Positions 1 through 7,262 of a stretch of DNA of 64,000 nucleotides are shown piece by piece. The translations under genes and the position numbers were made by a program. This DNA is from Alphaproteobacteria bacterium (GTDB taxonomy: Bacteria > Myxococcota_A > UBA796 > GCA-2862545), in the NCBI GenBank assembly GCA_020632915.1, contig JACKEP010000020.1, positions 38,630-102,629 of the forward strand. Direction: 5' to 3'. How positions within the stretch are numbered: position 1 is the first letter of the stretch; each line of letters begins with the position of its first letter. The notes under the pieces are model-generated. The model saw nothing but the letters and a program-made list of their open reading frames with translations, searched no databases and was not told the origin of the DNA.

Positions 1-1125
1 GTGGTGGGCAACCCGCCCTACGTCGAGAGCAAGCGGATGGACGACGGGCTCAAGGCGCGGGTGCGCGCGGTGTGCCCCGTGGCCGGGCAGGGGGCCTTCG
101 ACCTCTACGCTGCGTTCGTCGAGCGGGCGGCCCGGCTGCTGGCGCCCGACGGGGTGCTCTCCCTGATCGTGCCGAACCGCCTGCTGGTGACACGCGCGAC
201 GGCACCGCTGCGGGCGTGGCTCGCCGCGCAGGGGCGCGTCGAGGTCCGCGACCTGTCGACGACGGGTGTGTTCGACGGGGCGGCCGTCTACCCGATCGTG
301 CTCACGCTGCGGGCCGGCGGTCCCCCGGGACTGGCGATCGGTGCCGGCGAAGGGGCGTCGGTGGTGCCCGCCGACGTGCTCGGCCGGCTCGGGGTGTGGC
401 CGCTGCCCGAGCCGGGCACGGGCGGCGCGCTGCTCGCACGTCTCGTGGCCACGGTGCCGCCGCTGGGCAGGGCGATCGGGCTGCGCTGGACCGTGTCGTT
501 CCACCGGGCCGGGCTGCGCGACGCCTACGTGTCCGCCGATCGGCCCGACAGCCCGCACGCGCGACCGTTCCTGGGGGGCGGACGCTACGCCGGCAACCGG
601 GAGGTGGAGCCCTACCGCGTGACCTGGGCCGGCACCTGGATCGACCACGACGAGGCGCGGGCGCGAGGGGACCGGAACGCGCTGCCCCCGCTCGCGCTGT
701 TCACGGGCCCGAAGGTCGCCGTGTGCCAGAACGCGCGCCGGGCACGTGCAGCGCTCGACACCACCGGGATGGTGCTCAAGGACACGTTCCTGCTCGCCCA
801 CGCCCACGACGGCGTGGACGCCGCACTCTGGCTGCGCTGGCTGGTGCTCGTGCTGCACGCCGACGTCACCCACGTCGTGTACGAGCAGCTGTACGCGGGG
901 ACGCGCAAGGCGGGCGGCTACCTGCACTTCCTCGGGCCGTACCTCGCCGCGTTGCCCGTGCCCGATCCGCCCGAGGGCGCTCGGGACGCCATCCTGCGCC
1001 TGCACGACGCGCTGGCCGCCGGGGAGCCGCTGCAGGCCCGGGCCGAGGCCTGGGTGCGGGCGGCCTATGGGGTGTCCGAGGCCGAGGGGGCGTGGCTCGA
1101 CAGCCTGGACCTGCCGGCCCGCTGA
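1..1125 (+). CDS. N6-adenine DNA methyltransferase, C-terminal part (5' truncated by window edge)
   Basis: The frame is open from the first base, and residues 4-7 read NPPY, the catalytic motif IV of N6-adenine methyltransferases, so the AdoMet-binding half lies outside the window. After NPPY come a FDLYAAF stretch and a motif like LAPDGVLSLIVPNRLL, as in TaqI/Eco57I-class enzymes. The remaining 300 residues resemble a target-recognition domain (WIDHDEARARG, LKDTFLLAH, GGYLHFLGPYLAALPVP). It probably methylates adenine in DNA, alone or fused to a restriction domain upstream. The GTG at base 1 is not a credible start. The family call is secure; whether it belongs to a restriction system cannot be seen. 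Confidence 0.82.
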   Translation: MVGNPPYVESKRMDDGLKARVRAVCPVAGQGAFDLYAAFVERAARLLAPDGVLSLIVPNRLLVTRATAPLRAWLAAQGRVEVRDLSTTGVFDGAAVYPIVLTLRAGGPPGLAIGAGEGASVVPADVLGRLGVWPLPEPGTGGALLARLVATVPPLGRAIGLRWTVSFHRAGLRDAYVSADRPDSPHARPFLGGGRYAGNREVEPYRVTWAGTWIDHDEARARGDRNALPPLALFTGPKVAVCQNARRARAALDTTGMVLKDTFLLAHAHDGVDAALWLRWLVLVLHADVTHVVYEQLYAGTRKAGGYLHFLGPYLAALPVPDPPEGARDAILRLHDALAAGEPLQARAEAWVRAAYGVSEAEGAWLDSLDLPAR

Positions 1126-1149
1126 GGCCGCTGACCTCGGGCGGCCGTG

Positions 1150-1180
1150 ATACCCTGCACGGCCTGTCGGAGGGTCGCGC
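1150..1180 (+). promoter_or_regulatory. putative -10 element and ribosome binding site of the radical SAM gene
   Basis: TACCCT at 1151-1156 fits a TANNNT -10 pattern, with a weak CTGACC at 1131-1136 as a possible -35 box. CGGAGGG at 1168-1174 is a good Shine-Dalgarno sequence 6 nt before the GTG at 1181, which decides that start. Confidence 0.35.
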
Positions 1181-2902
1181 GTGCAGCACGACACGATCAG
1201 CACGCTCGCCGTCCCCGCCGTGGGGAGGCTCCACGAGGGCGCGTGGCATGCCGCAGCGGGCGGCATCGGCGCGCTCCCCGCGGGTGCGCCGGTCCGGCTC
1301 GACGTCGCCGGGTTGGACCCGGGCGTGCTCGAACGCGCGGGCGCGGCCTACACGGTCGAGGCGGTGCGCGGCGCGGTGCAGGTGCTGGTGGCGGCCGGTC
1401 ACCCGGTGACGTTGCCGTGGTGCCTGGCCGACGCCGCCAGCACGCCCGACGCGCTGCTCGCGTCGGTCCAGGAGCTGGCCGGGCTGTCGCTGCGCTGTCC
1501 CGGTCGGGTGGCGATGGACGCCGCGCCGCCGGACGACGTCGCCTGGCACGATCCCTACGTGGCCGCCGCCGTCGCTGTGCCGCTGGTCACCGACGCCCAC
1601 CACCACACCGCGATGCTGCCGGCCTTGGAGCGCGCGTGGCGCGCGGTCCACGACGCCTCGGACGATCCGGTGCTGCGTCGACAGGGAGAGGTGCTGATCC
1701 GGCGCGTCGACGACGCGGCACGCCGGGCCGTGTTCGACATGCTCCGGCAGGCGTGGCTGCAGCGGCCGGACGGGTGGCCGCTGGGCCCGGTGCCGAAGGA
1801 CCGGGCGCTCGCCATCGCCGAGGGCGTGCTGGGCGAGCACGAGCGCTGGATGAAGGCGTTCCGCCAGTACACCTACGACACCGTGCGACGGATGGTGGTC
1901 ATCCCCACCTGGCAGTGCGAGCTGCGGTGCGCCTACTGCTTCATCCCCAAGCAGGACGGCCGGGAGATGTCGCGCGACACCGTCGAGCGCAGCGTGGAGA
2001 TGCTGCTGTCGACCGACGAGCCCGAGGTGGCGCTGCAGTTCTTCGGCGGGGAGGCGCTGCTCGCGTGGGACACGGTCCAGCACGCCCTCGGCTACGCCAC
2101 GCGGCGGGCGGACGAGGTGGGCAAGCGCATCGGCTTCGTGCTGTCGTCGAACGGCTGGTCGCTCACCCCGGAGCGGCTGGAGGTGCTGGCGCGCTACCCG
2201 GTGCGGCTCGAGCTGTCGCTCGACGGCGACCAGCGCACCCAGGACCGCTTCCGGCCGAGCCGCTGGCGGGGGCAGGGCAGCTACGACCACTCGATCGCCA
2301 CCCACGCGCAGGCCATCCTGGCCAGCGGCATCGAGCAGTACGTGATCATGGTGGTCCACCCCACGAACGTCGACGCGATGCCCGACAACTTCTTCCACAT
2401 CGCCGACATGGGCTTCCGGCACATCCAGATCAACAACATGCTCGGTCGGGTGTGGAAGCCCCACGAGCTCGCGTCGTTCGCCAAGGGGCTGCACACCATC
2501 GGCACGGAGCTGATCCGGCGCTGGGGACGCGGCGAGGCGCTGGAGTTCATCAACATGCGGCACCGTCCGCTGGCGATGCGTCTGAACGGCGAGGTCACCA
2601 TCGACCACGACGGCACCGTCTACGGGGGCAACGGCTTCCTCCACGAGACCGAGCACAAGGACAAGTTCGTGGTGGGCCACCTCGACGAGCTCACGAGCGT
2701 CGACCGCTACTGGGTGGACGCCACCGACAACAACTTCCTGCTCGACTGGTCCTACCGGCCCCGGATCACCCAGAACAACATCGAGGTCGGCAAGGTGATG
2801 ACGAGCTTCATCCGGTGGATGGGGCGTCAGGGCTACGGCCCGGACGGTCCGCGTCCCGCCTCGGAGCGAGAGGCCCGCACCGACGCGCGGACGGCCTCGT
2901 GA
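1181..2902 (+). CDS. radical SAM protein without SPASM cysteines
   Basis: A 573-residue protein. Cysteines 246, 250 and 253 form the CX3CX2C cluster motif (CELRCAYC) that binds the [4Fe-4S]/AdoMet centre; FFGGEALL and LELSLDGDQRTQDRFRP follow as in peptide-modifying radical SAM enzymes such as anaerobic sulfatase-maturing and PqqE-like proteins. About 245 residues of unrecognised sequence precede the motif. The C-terminal region has a SPASM-like layout (VTIDHDGTVYGGNGF ... VGHLDE) but no cysteine, so no auxiliary cluster is expected. The GTG start follows a CGGAGGG ribosome site. The stop overlaps the next start by 4 nt, so it is co-translated with a phosphodiesterase-like lipoprotein. Substrate unknown; no obvious precursor peptide gene lies alongside. 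Confidence 0.88.
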   Translation: MQHDTISTLAVPAVGRLHEGAWHAAAGGIGALPAGAPVRLDVAGLDPGVLERAGAAYTVEAVRGAVQVLVAAGHPVTLPWCLADAASTPDALLASVQELAGLSLRCPGRVAMDAAPPDDVAWHDPYVAAAVAVPLVTDAHHHTAMLPALERAWRAVHDASDDPVLRRQGEVLIRRVDDAARRAVFDMLRQAWLQRPDGWPLGPVPKDRALAIAEGVLGEHERWMKAFRQYTYDTVRRMVVIPTWQCELRCAYCFIPKQDGREMSRDTVERSVEMLLSTDEPEVALQFFGGEALLAWDTVQHALGYATRRADEVGKRIGFVLSSNGWSLTPERLEVLARYPVRLELSLDGDQRTQDRFRPSRWRGQGSYDHSIATHAQAILASGIEQYVIMVVHPTNVDAMPDNFFHIADMGFRHIQINNMLGRVWKPHELASFAKGLHTIGTELIRRWGRGEALEFINMRHRPLAMRLNGEVTIDHDGTVYGGNGFLHETEHKDKFVVGHLDELTSVDRYWVDATDNNFLLDWSYRPRITQNNIEVGKVMTSFIRWMGRQGYGPDGPRPASEREARTDARTAS

Positions 2903-3786
2903 GGCGGTGGCGTGCGTGCGTGCTCGCGGTGGTGGCTGGGTGCGCGCCGGCCACCGTGCCCGACGGCGACACCGACACGGACAGCGACGTCGCCGGCGAT
3001 GCGCGCGTGCCGCGTGTGCTCGTGATCGGCGTCGACGGGCTCCGCCCCGACGGTCTCGCGGCCGCCGACACGCCAGCGCTGGACGCGTGGTTCGCTGCGG
3101 GCGTGACCACCGACAGCGGCTCCACCCAGCTCACGGGCGACACCGTGTCGGGTCCGGGCTGGGCGTCGATCCTCACGGGGCGCGAGGTCGAGGCGCACGG
3201 CGTCACCAGCAACGACGACCTGGCGTCGATCTCGGCTGCGACGCCGACCTTCCTCGCCCAGGCCCGCGACGGCGGCCACACCGCGGCGGCCGCCATCCAC
3301 TGGCTCGGCGTGGGCGTGCTGTTGGGCTCGGACAGCACCGACGCGCTCGTGCCCGGCGACGACGCTGCCGTGGGCGCGCAGGCCGCGCGGTGGATCGCGG
3401 ACGGGGCGTTCGACGTCGTGTTCACCCACTTCGACGACGTCGACCACGCGGGTCACGCCTCGGGGTTCTCAGCGGACAACCCTGACTACCTCGCCGCGAT
3501 CGCAGCGGTCGACACCGCGATCGGGCCCGCGCTCGACGCCGTGGCGGCACGGGAGGGGGAGCGCTGGCTGGTGGCGTTGGTCACCGACCACGGCGGGCTG
3601 GGCACCGGACACAGCGGCGCGACGCCGCCGATGCGCACGATCCCCCTGGCGATGACGGCGGATCGGGGCACGCTCACGCTGCCGGCCACGCCGTCACAGA
3701 TGGACGTGGCGCCCACGGCGCGCGCCTGGCTGGGGCTCGCCGACGCAGCCACGGATGGCACGTCCTGGTGGCAGGACGCGCGCTGA
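2899..3786 (+). CDS. alkaline-phosphatase-superfamily phosphodiesterase, lipoprotein
   Basis: A 295-residue protein starting at the GTG inside the GTGA overlap with the radical SAM stop. Residues 1-15 form a short signal ending in the lipobox VAGC, followed by an Asp/Thr linker (DTDTDSD), so it should be a lipid-anchored envelope protein. VLVIGVDGLRPDGL is the metal/nucleophile region of the type I phosphodiesterase/nucleotide pyrophosphatase group. FTHFDDVDHAGHASGF and LVTDHGGLGTGHSG supply the Asp/His metal ligands. It likely cleaves phosphodiester or sulfate ester bonds outside the cytoplasmic membrane. Pairing with a radical SAM gene recalls sulfatase-maturase pairs, but the nucleophile region ends with a Thr/Ser-rich segment rather than a clear CXPXR sulfatase motif, so phosphodiesterase is preferred. 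Confidence 0.82.
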   Translation: MRRWRACVLAVVAGCAPATVPDGDTDTDSDVAGDARVPRVLVIGVDGLRPDGLAAADTPALDAWFAAGVTTDSGSTQLTGDTVSGPGWASILTGREVEAHGVTSNDDLASISAATPTFLAQARDGGHTAAAAIHWLGVGVLLGSDSTDALVPGDDAAVGAQAARWIADGAFDVVFTHFDDVDHAGHASGFSADNPDYLAAIAAVDTAIGPALDAVAAREGERWLVALVTDHGGLGTGHSGATPPMRTIPLAMTADRGTLTLPATPSQMDVAPTARAWLGLADAATDGTSWWQDAR

Positions 3787-3819
3787 GGGCGTGGCACGCG
3801 CGGGCGCGCGCCTGACCGG

Positions 3820-4311
3820 TCACGGCGTGGGTGCAGGCGCGGGCGGCGGGGCCGGGGGGGGGGCGCCGCCGGAGCCGATGAGCACGATGGTGCCGCGGCC
3901 CGGCGCGATCTGCAGCTCGACCCGCGACCGGGAGCGGCTGGGGTCGGTGGGCTTGATCCGGAACGACAGGTCGCCGCCGGCGGGAAGGAAGAAGCCGGTG
4001 CCGTCGGGATTGCGGATGCTGGACACGTACGTGCCCTCCAGCGACCCCTGCAGCACGAGCCCCCGGTACAGGCAGATCTGGGCGCTGTCGTTGTGCAGCG
4101 TCACCACGACCTTCTCCGAGCGGGCCTGGTCGGGCGGGCGCGGGTCGTCGAACACCGCGCGCACCCGGTCGCAGGCCGGAAGGTGGAACTGGACCGTGTC
4201 GGTGGTGGTGGTGTCGACGGCGACCACGTCCTGCAGCCCCCAGCCCTCCTGCACCGGAGTTGGGTCGCCCGCATGCGCCGTCAGCGTCCAGAGCAGGGTC
4301 CACGGGAGCAT
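3820..4311 (-). CDS. secreted hypothetical protein with Pro-rich C-terminus
   Basis: A 163-residue protein read leftwards. The ATG at 4311 follows a strong GGAGGACC at 4313-4320, which settles the start against the longer open frame. The N-terminus (MLPWTLLWTLTAHA) looks like a short signal peptide cleaved after AHA. The mature part is predicted mostly beta (TVQFHLPACDRVRAVF, KVVVTLHNDSAQICLYRGL) with two cysteines that could pair. The C-terminal tail is a low-complexity run of Ala/Pro (GGAPPPAPPPAPAPTP), typical of periplasmic proteins. I do not recognise a family. It runs tail-to-tail with the phosphodiesterase gene. Confidence 0.65.
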   Translation of the reverse strand: MLPWTLLWTLTAHAGDPTPVQEGWGLQDVVAVDTTTTDTVQFHLPACDRVRAVFDDPRPPDQARSEKVVVTLHNDSAQICLYRGLVLQGSLEGTYVSSIRNPDGTGFFLPAGGDLSFRIKPTDPSRSRSRVELQIAPGRGTIVLIGSGGAPPPAPPPAPAPTP

Positions 4312-4443
4312 CGGTCCTCCAGCACCGGGCCCGCGATCGCCGGTGGGGCCGAGGGGGTAACCGCCGAGCCCGCCCCCGCCTTCCCCCGCGACGGCTTGAG
4401 GCGCCCCTGCGTGGCGGATAGCGTTCACCGTCGGAGGCGGTGC
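4312..4443 (+). promoter_or_regulatory. divergent promoter region; -10-like TAGCGT before the 4444 gene
   Basis: This 132-nt gap separates two divergent genes. On the + strand TAGCGT (4419-4424) fits the TAGNNT pattern seen upstream of several genes here, and GGAGG at 4433-4437 is the ribosome site for 4444. On the - strand only the ribosome site at 4313-4320 is clear. Confidence 0.35.
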
Positions 4444-4881
4444 ATGCCCGAGGTGGAGCGGAGCCCGCGCGGCGAGCGGCTGGCGGTGCTGGTGGCGCTG
4501 GAGATCGGGCGCATCGTGCGCGACCTGGAGCACCGGGTCGACTTCCTCATGACGCTGTGGTCGCGCTACCGCACCCGGGAGCCGTTCCTCGACACCACGT
4601 TCTCCCGCTGGCGGACGGCGGGCGTCGCCGACGTCGTGGAGCTCGACGCCGACACGATGCTCAAGGTCGAAGCGTTCTACGCCGAGCTCGATCACTTCGT
4701 GGTCTACGTGCGGTACACCGAGGACATGCCCACCACGCTGCGCGACGCCTACGAGGTGCGCCTGCGACGCCTCAAGCGCGCCGCCGGTCCCGCGTTGGAG
4801 GCGCTCGGCCCGGTGCCGGAGGCGTTGGCTTCGCCGCCACCGCTGCCCGACGTGGCGCTGCCTGGTCCGGGCGAAGGGTAG
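4444..4881 (+). CDS. hypothetical helical protein
   Basis: A 145-residue protein starting at an ATG with GGAGG 6 nt upstream. It appears alpha-helical throughout (RLAVLVALEIGRIVRDLEHRVDFLMTLW, then LRDAYEVRLRRLKRAAG), with no signal peptide, no membrane segment and no cysteines, and a Pro-rich tail (SPPPLPDVALPGPGEG). A cytoplasmic protein of unknown role; no catalytic motif is visible. It is monocistronic: a divergent gene lies upstream and a convergent sigma factor downstream. Confidence 0.6.
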   Translation: MPEVERSPRGERLAVLVALEIGRIVRDLEHRVDFLMTLWSRYRTREPFLDTTFSRWRTAGVADVVELDADTMLKVEAFYAELDHFVVYVRYTEDMPTTLRDAYEVRLRRLKRAAGPALEALGPVPEALASPPPLPDVALPGPGEG

Positions 4882-4933
4882 GCGCCGCGCCGCCGTCTTG
4901 GCACGACGGCTGGCGTCGACCGCAGAAGAAGAA

Positions 4934-4966
4934 CGGGCCGGCCGCCCGTGAGGGACGACCGGCCCG
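4934..4966. terminator. putative bidirectional terminator hairpin
   Basis: CGGGCCGG (4934-4941) pairs perfectly with CCGGCCCG (4959-4966) around a 17-nt loop. It lies between the ends of two convergent genes (4881 and 4990). No clear T-tract follows, so it may work with Rho or simply protect 3' ends. Confidence 0.45.
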
Positions 4967-4989
4967 GCGCCGCGCGCGGTGGCGCGGGT

Positions 4990-5712
4990 TCAGGAACCGT
5001 CGCTCGCGGCCGCCTCGTCGAGGGCTTCGGTGGCCACACGCTGCAACGACGCCTCGTGGACCGCGCGCTGGCTCGGCGCGAGCGCGTCGATGCGGGCCTT
5101 GATGCGCGCCACCCGCTGGGTGACGGCCGCTCGGCTGACGTTGGCGCGCCGCGCGAGCTCGGCCTTCGATCCTGCCTGCACCAGCTCGGTGAGGTAGGCG
5201 CGGTCGGCTTCGTCGAGCGGGGACGGCGCGTCGAAGTCGACGTGGTCGTCCGGTGCGGCCTGGGTCTCCGGCGCCCAGCGCGTGTCGCGCTGGTCCCGCA
5301 GGTCGGCCACGGTCTCCCGCTCGAGGAGGCGACGCTGCGCACGGCGGGTGGCCATGCGGTCGGTCATCGTGCGGACGTAGGCGTGCAGCTCGGCGATCGT
5401 CTCACCGCGGAAGCGCGCGAGCGCGCCCTCCATGAGCTTGAACAGCACCTCGCCGATCAGCTCTTCCTGATCGGCCTGGGAGAGCAGCCCGCGGCAGCGG
5501 GTGCGCGCCAGGTGCTGGACCCTGCGCTCGGTGAACTCGAGGAGCTTGCGGAAGAGGACCCCGGCTTCCGGGCTGTGGCGGTCGGCCAGGATCCTGCGGA
5601 GGTCGCTGCGGAACTCGCCGGACGGAGGGCGCGGGTCGCGCGCTGCGTCGGCGTCGAACACGTCTGGTTCGTGCGCGTGGGGTTCGAAGGCATCGGGGTC
5701 GAAGGTGCTCAT
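4990..5712 (-). CDS. ECF-like sigma-70 family RNA polymerase sigma factor
   Basis: A 240-residue protein. After an acidic leader (FDPDAFEPHAHEPDVFDADAA), residues about 65-130 match sigma region 2 (LLSQADQEELIGEVLFKLMEG ... FRGETIAELHAYVRTMTDRMA), which binds core polymerase and the -10 element. Near residues 190-215 a helix-turn-helix (SKAELARRANVSRAAVTQRV) matches region 4. There is no region 1.1 or 3, as in ECF-type factors. The ATG at 5712 lies one base beyond the stop of the small exported peptide gene, so it is the last gene of a three-gene operon. No anti-sigma factor with a membrane anchor is adjacent; the neighbouring exported peptide and helical protein are candidates for controlling it. 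Confidence 0.75.
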   Translation of the reverse strand: MSTFDPDAFEPHAHEPDVFDADAARDPRPPSGEFRSDLRRILADRHSPEAGVLFRKLLEFTERRVQHLARTRCRGLLSQADQEELIGEVLFKLMEGALARFRGETIAELHAYVRTMTDRMATRRAQRRLLERETVADLRDQRDTRWAPETQAAPDDHVDFDAPSPLDEADRAYLTELVQAGSKAELARRANVSRAAVTQRVARIKARIDALAPSQRAVHEASLQRVATEALDEAAASDGS

Positions 5713-5713
5713 G

Positions 5714-5905
5714 TCAGAACCCGTTCGAGATGCCGGTCTTGGTGTCGTTCGGATCGATGCCCTGCTGGTCGGCGTAGGCACGAAGACGCTCGCAGGTGAT
5801 CCGACCATCGGAGTAGGTCGCCACGGTGGTGCAGAACCGCTGCTCCGTCTCCGCATTGTCGATGCCGGAGAGGACTTGGAGGAGCATCAGGATCAGGACC
5901 TTCAT
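5714..5905 (-). CDS. small exported peptide with two cysteines
   Basis: A 63-residue product. Residues 1-18 (MKVLILMLLQVLSGIDNA) look like a signal peptide. The mature 45 residues carry exactly two cysteines (QRFCTT and ITCERLR) that could form a disulfide after export. The ATG has a good GGAGG just upstream and overlaps the previous stop as ATGA; the stop lies one base before the sigma-factor start. Such tight sandwiching means obligate co-translation. I do not recognise the family. A role as an extracytoplasmic signal or regulator of the sigma factor is inference from position only. Confidence 0.7.
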   Translation of the reverse strand: MKVLILMLLQVLSGIDNAETEQRFCTTVATYSDGRITCERLRAYADQQGIDPNDTKTGISNGF

Positions 5906-6510
5906 GGGGCCTCCGGGGGGCGCAGGGATGCCAGATCGGGGTCGGACGCGATGGCGTGGTCGAGCTCGGCGACCATGCCGGGGGACAGGGTTCGGCGGAC
6001 CTGGGCGAGGATCGCCTCGGCCTCCTCGAGCTCACCCAGACGCAACAGGCTCGCGAGCACGTTCCCGACGTTCTCGGGGGTGCGCTGGCGCTCCAGCGCC
6101 CGGGTGAAGTGGTCGAGGGCGACGCCGTAGTGACGCCGCAGGAACGCGAGCACGCCGCGGTGGCGATCGACCGAGGCGAGGTTGGCCTCGAGGTGGGGAC
6201 CGCCCAGCTCCAGCGCGGCCAGCTCCTGCTCGCCGGCGAGGCGCGCGGCCTCGGAGAAGTCGTTGACCTTGGGGTGGGCGGCGACGACGTGCAGCGCCGA
6301 CAGCATGTGGACGCGATCGAGGCGCCCCTCGTCGTGCTGGCGGGCGATCCAGGTACGGAGCCGTCCTGCGTCGAAGTCGGAGGCGCGAAGGCGGCGACGG
6401 ATCTCTTCGATGACGGGCTTCTGCGTCGGGTCCACCGCGGCGGTGGGCGTCAGGTACGCGCGGTCGTCGACCGCGTTCATGATTCTCGACAGCAGCGCCG
6501 CGTGGTCCAT
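5902..6510 (-). CDS. helical repeat (TPR-like) protein, first gene of the sigma operon
   Basis: A 202-residue soluble protein starting at an ATG preceded by AAGGAGG (6517-6523). It is helical, with TPR-like pairs near the C-terminus (HYGVALDHFTRALERQRTPENV followed by LLRLGELEEAEAILAQVRR). There are no cysteines, no membrane segment and no enzyme motif. It heads a strictly coupled operon with the exported peptide (4-nt overlap) and the sigma factor. TPR-like proteins often bind partners, so it could bind the sigma factor, but nothing in the sequence shows that directly. Confidence 0.65.
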   Translation of the reverse strand: MDHAALLSRIMNAVDDRAYLTPTAAVDPTQKPVIEEIRRRLRASDFDAGRLRTWIARQHDEGRLDRVHMLSALHVVAAHPKVNDFSEAARLAGEQELAALELGGPHLEANLASVDRHRGVLAFLRRHYGVALDHFTRALERQRTPENVGNVLASLLRLGELEEAEAILAQVRRTLSPGMVAELDHAIASDPDLASLRPPEAP

Positions 6511-6532
6511 CCAAGGCCTCCTTCAGGCCGTC

Positions 6533-6538
6533 ATCGTA
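6533..6538 (-). promoter_or_regulatory. putative -10 of the sigma-factor operon
   Basis: On the - strand TACGAT fits TANNNT, 22 nt upstream of the ATG at 6510. The 6545-6600 stretch upstream is unusually AT-rich for this genome, as expected of a promoter region. No convincing -35 box was found. Confidence 0.3.
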
Positions 6539-6734
6539 CAGGTGCGCGGGGGCCACCCGCTGTTAACGATCGTGTGCAACTTCTTTCACGACAGCAACCC
6601 GGGCGACGAGACAATGTCGAACCGCGACGTCCGGCGTCACGCGCCGCTGGGGAGTTGCGGGTTCGGGCGCGATGGGCGACAACGTCGACGGCGACGGGAG
6701 GAGCGACCCTTCTCCGGGCCACGGAGGCGCGTGC

Positions 6735-7262
6735 GTGGACCCTGACGCCGACCCCGAGCCGGTGCTCGTCGCGGTCGACCTCGGCCTGCGCAGCGGCGTG
6801 GCGTGGTTCGGCGCACGCCGCGGCCTGCTGCGCTACCGGTCGGTGTCGTGGCCCGACCGCACGCGCTTCCGCCGCGGCGCGCCGGGCCTGCTGGGGGAGG
6901 TGGCGCTGCCCGTGGTCGCGATCGTCGCCGAGGGCGATCCCCACCTGGGGCGGGTCTGGGCGCGCCTCGCGGCCCGGCACGGTGCCGCGTTCGAGCTCGT
7001 CGCCGCGGATGCGTGGCGGCCCGAGGTCCTCGCGCCCCGCGACCGGCGCGACGGCCACGGCGCCAAGCGGGCGGCCGTCGCCTGGGCACGCCGCCTGATC
7101 GCCGCCTCGCCGTGCCGTGCGCCGACCAGCCTCGGCCACGACGTCGCCGAGGCGATCTGCATCGGCGCCTGGGCAGCCGAGCGGCGGGGGTGGCGCGCGT
7201 GGCCCGCGCCCGCGACGCCCGACACCCCCGTCGACCTCGACGCCCTCGGACCGTTGCCATGA
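6735..7262 (+). CDS. RuvC-like / RNase H-fold nuclease-like protein
   Basis: A 175-residue protein from GTG 6735, chosen because GGAGG at 6723-6727 lies 7 nt upstream; an ATG at 6672 is in frame but has no ribosome site. It has the RuvC/RNase H-fold signature: Asp15 in VAVDLGLRSGVAWFG, Glu66 in VAIVAEGD, and His135-Asp136 in LGHDVAEAICIG, at spacings close to those of RuvC resolvases. A metal-dependent nuclease is therefore likely, though the target is unknown. It overlaps the start of a channel gene by 4 nt, an odd partner for a junction resolvase, so it may have a signalling or purely structural role. Confidence 0.65.
   Translation: MDPDADPEPVLVAVDLGLRSGVAWFGARRGLLRYRSVSWPDRTRFRRGAPGLLGEVALPVVAIVAEGDPHLGRVWARLAARHGAAFELVAADAWRPEVLAPRDRRDGHGAKRAAVAWARRLIAASPCRAPTSLGHDVAEAICIGAWAAERRGWRAWPAPATPDTPVDLDALGPLP

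Noticed and set aside
866..2680. A 604-codon - strand frame across the methyltransferase and radical SAM genes
   Set aside because: Antisense to two clear genes and without any family motif.
2899..3786. Sulfatase call for the phosphodiesterase-like lipoprotein
   Set aside because: No CXPXR/SXPXR sulfatase nucleophile motif is visible despite the radical SAM neighbour.
4899..4914. TGGCACG at 4899 as a sigma-54 promoter
   Set aside because: The position 10 nt after GG reads GG rather than GC, and it points into a convergent gene end.
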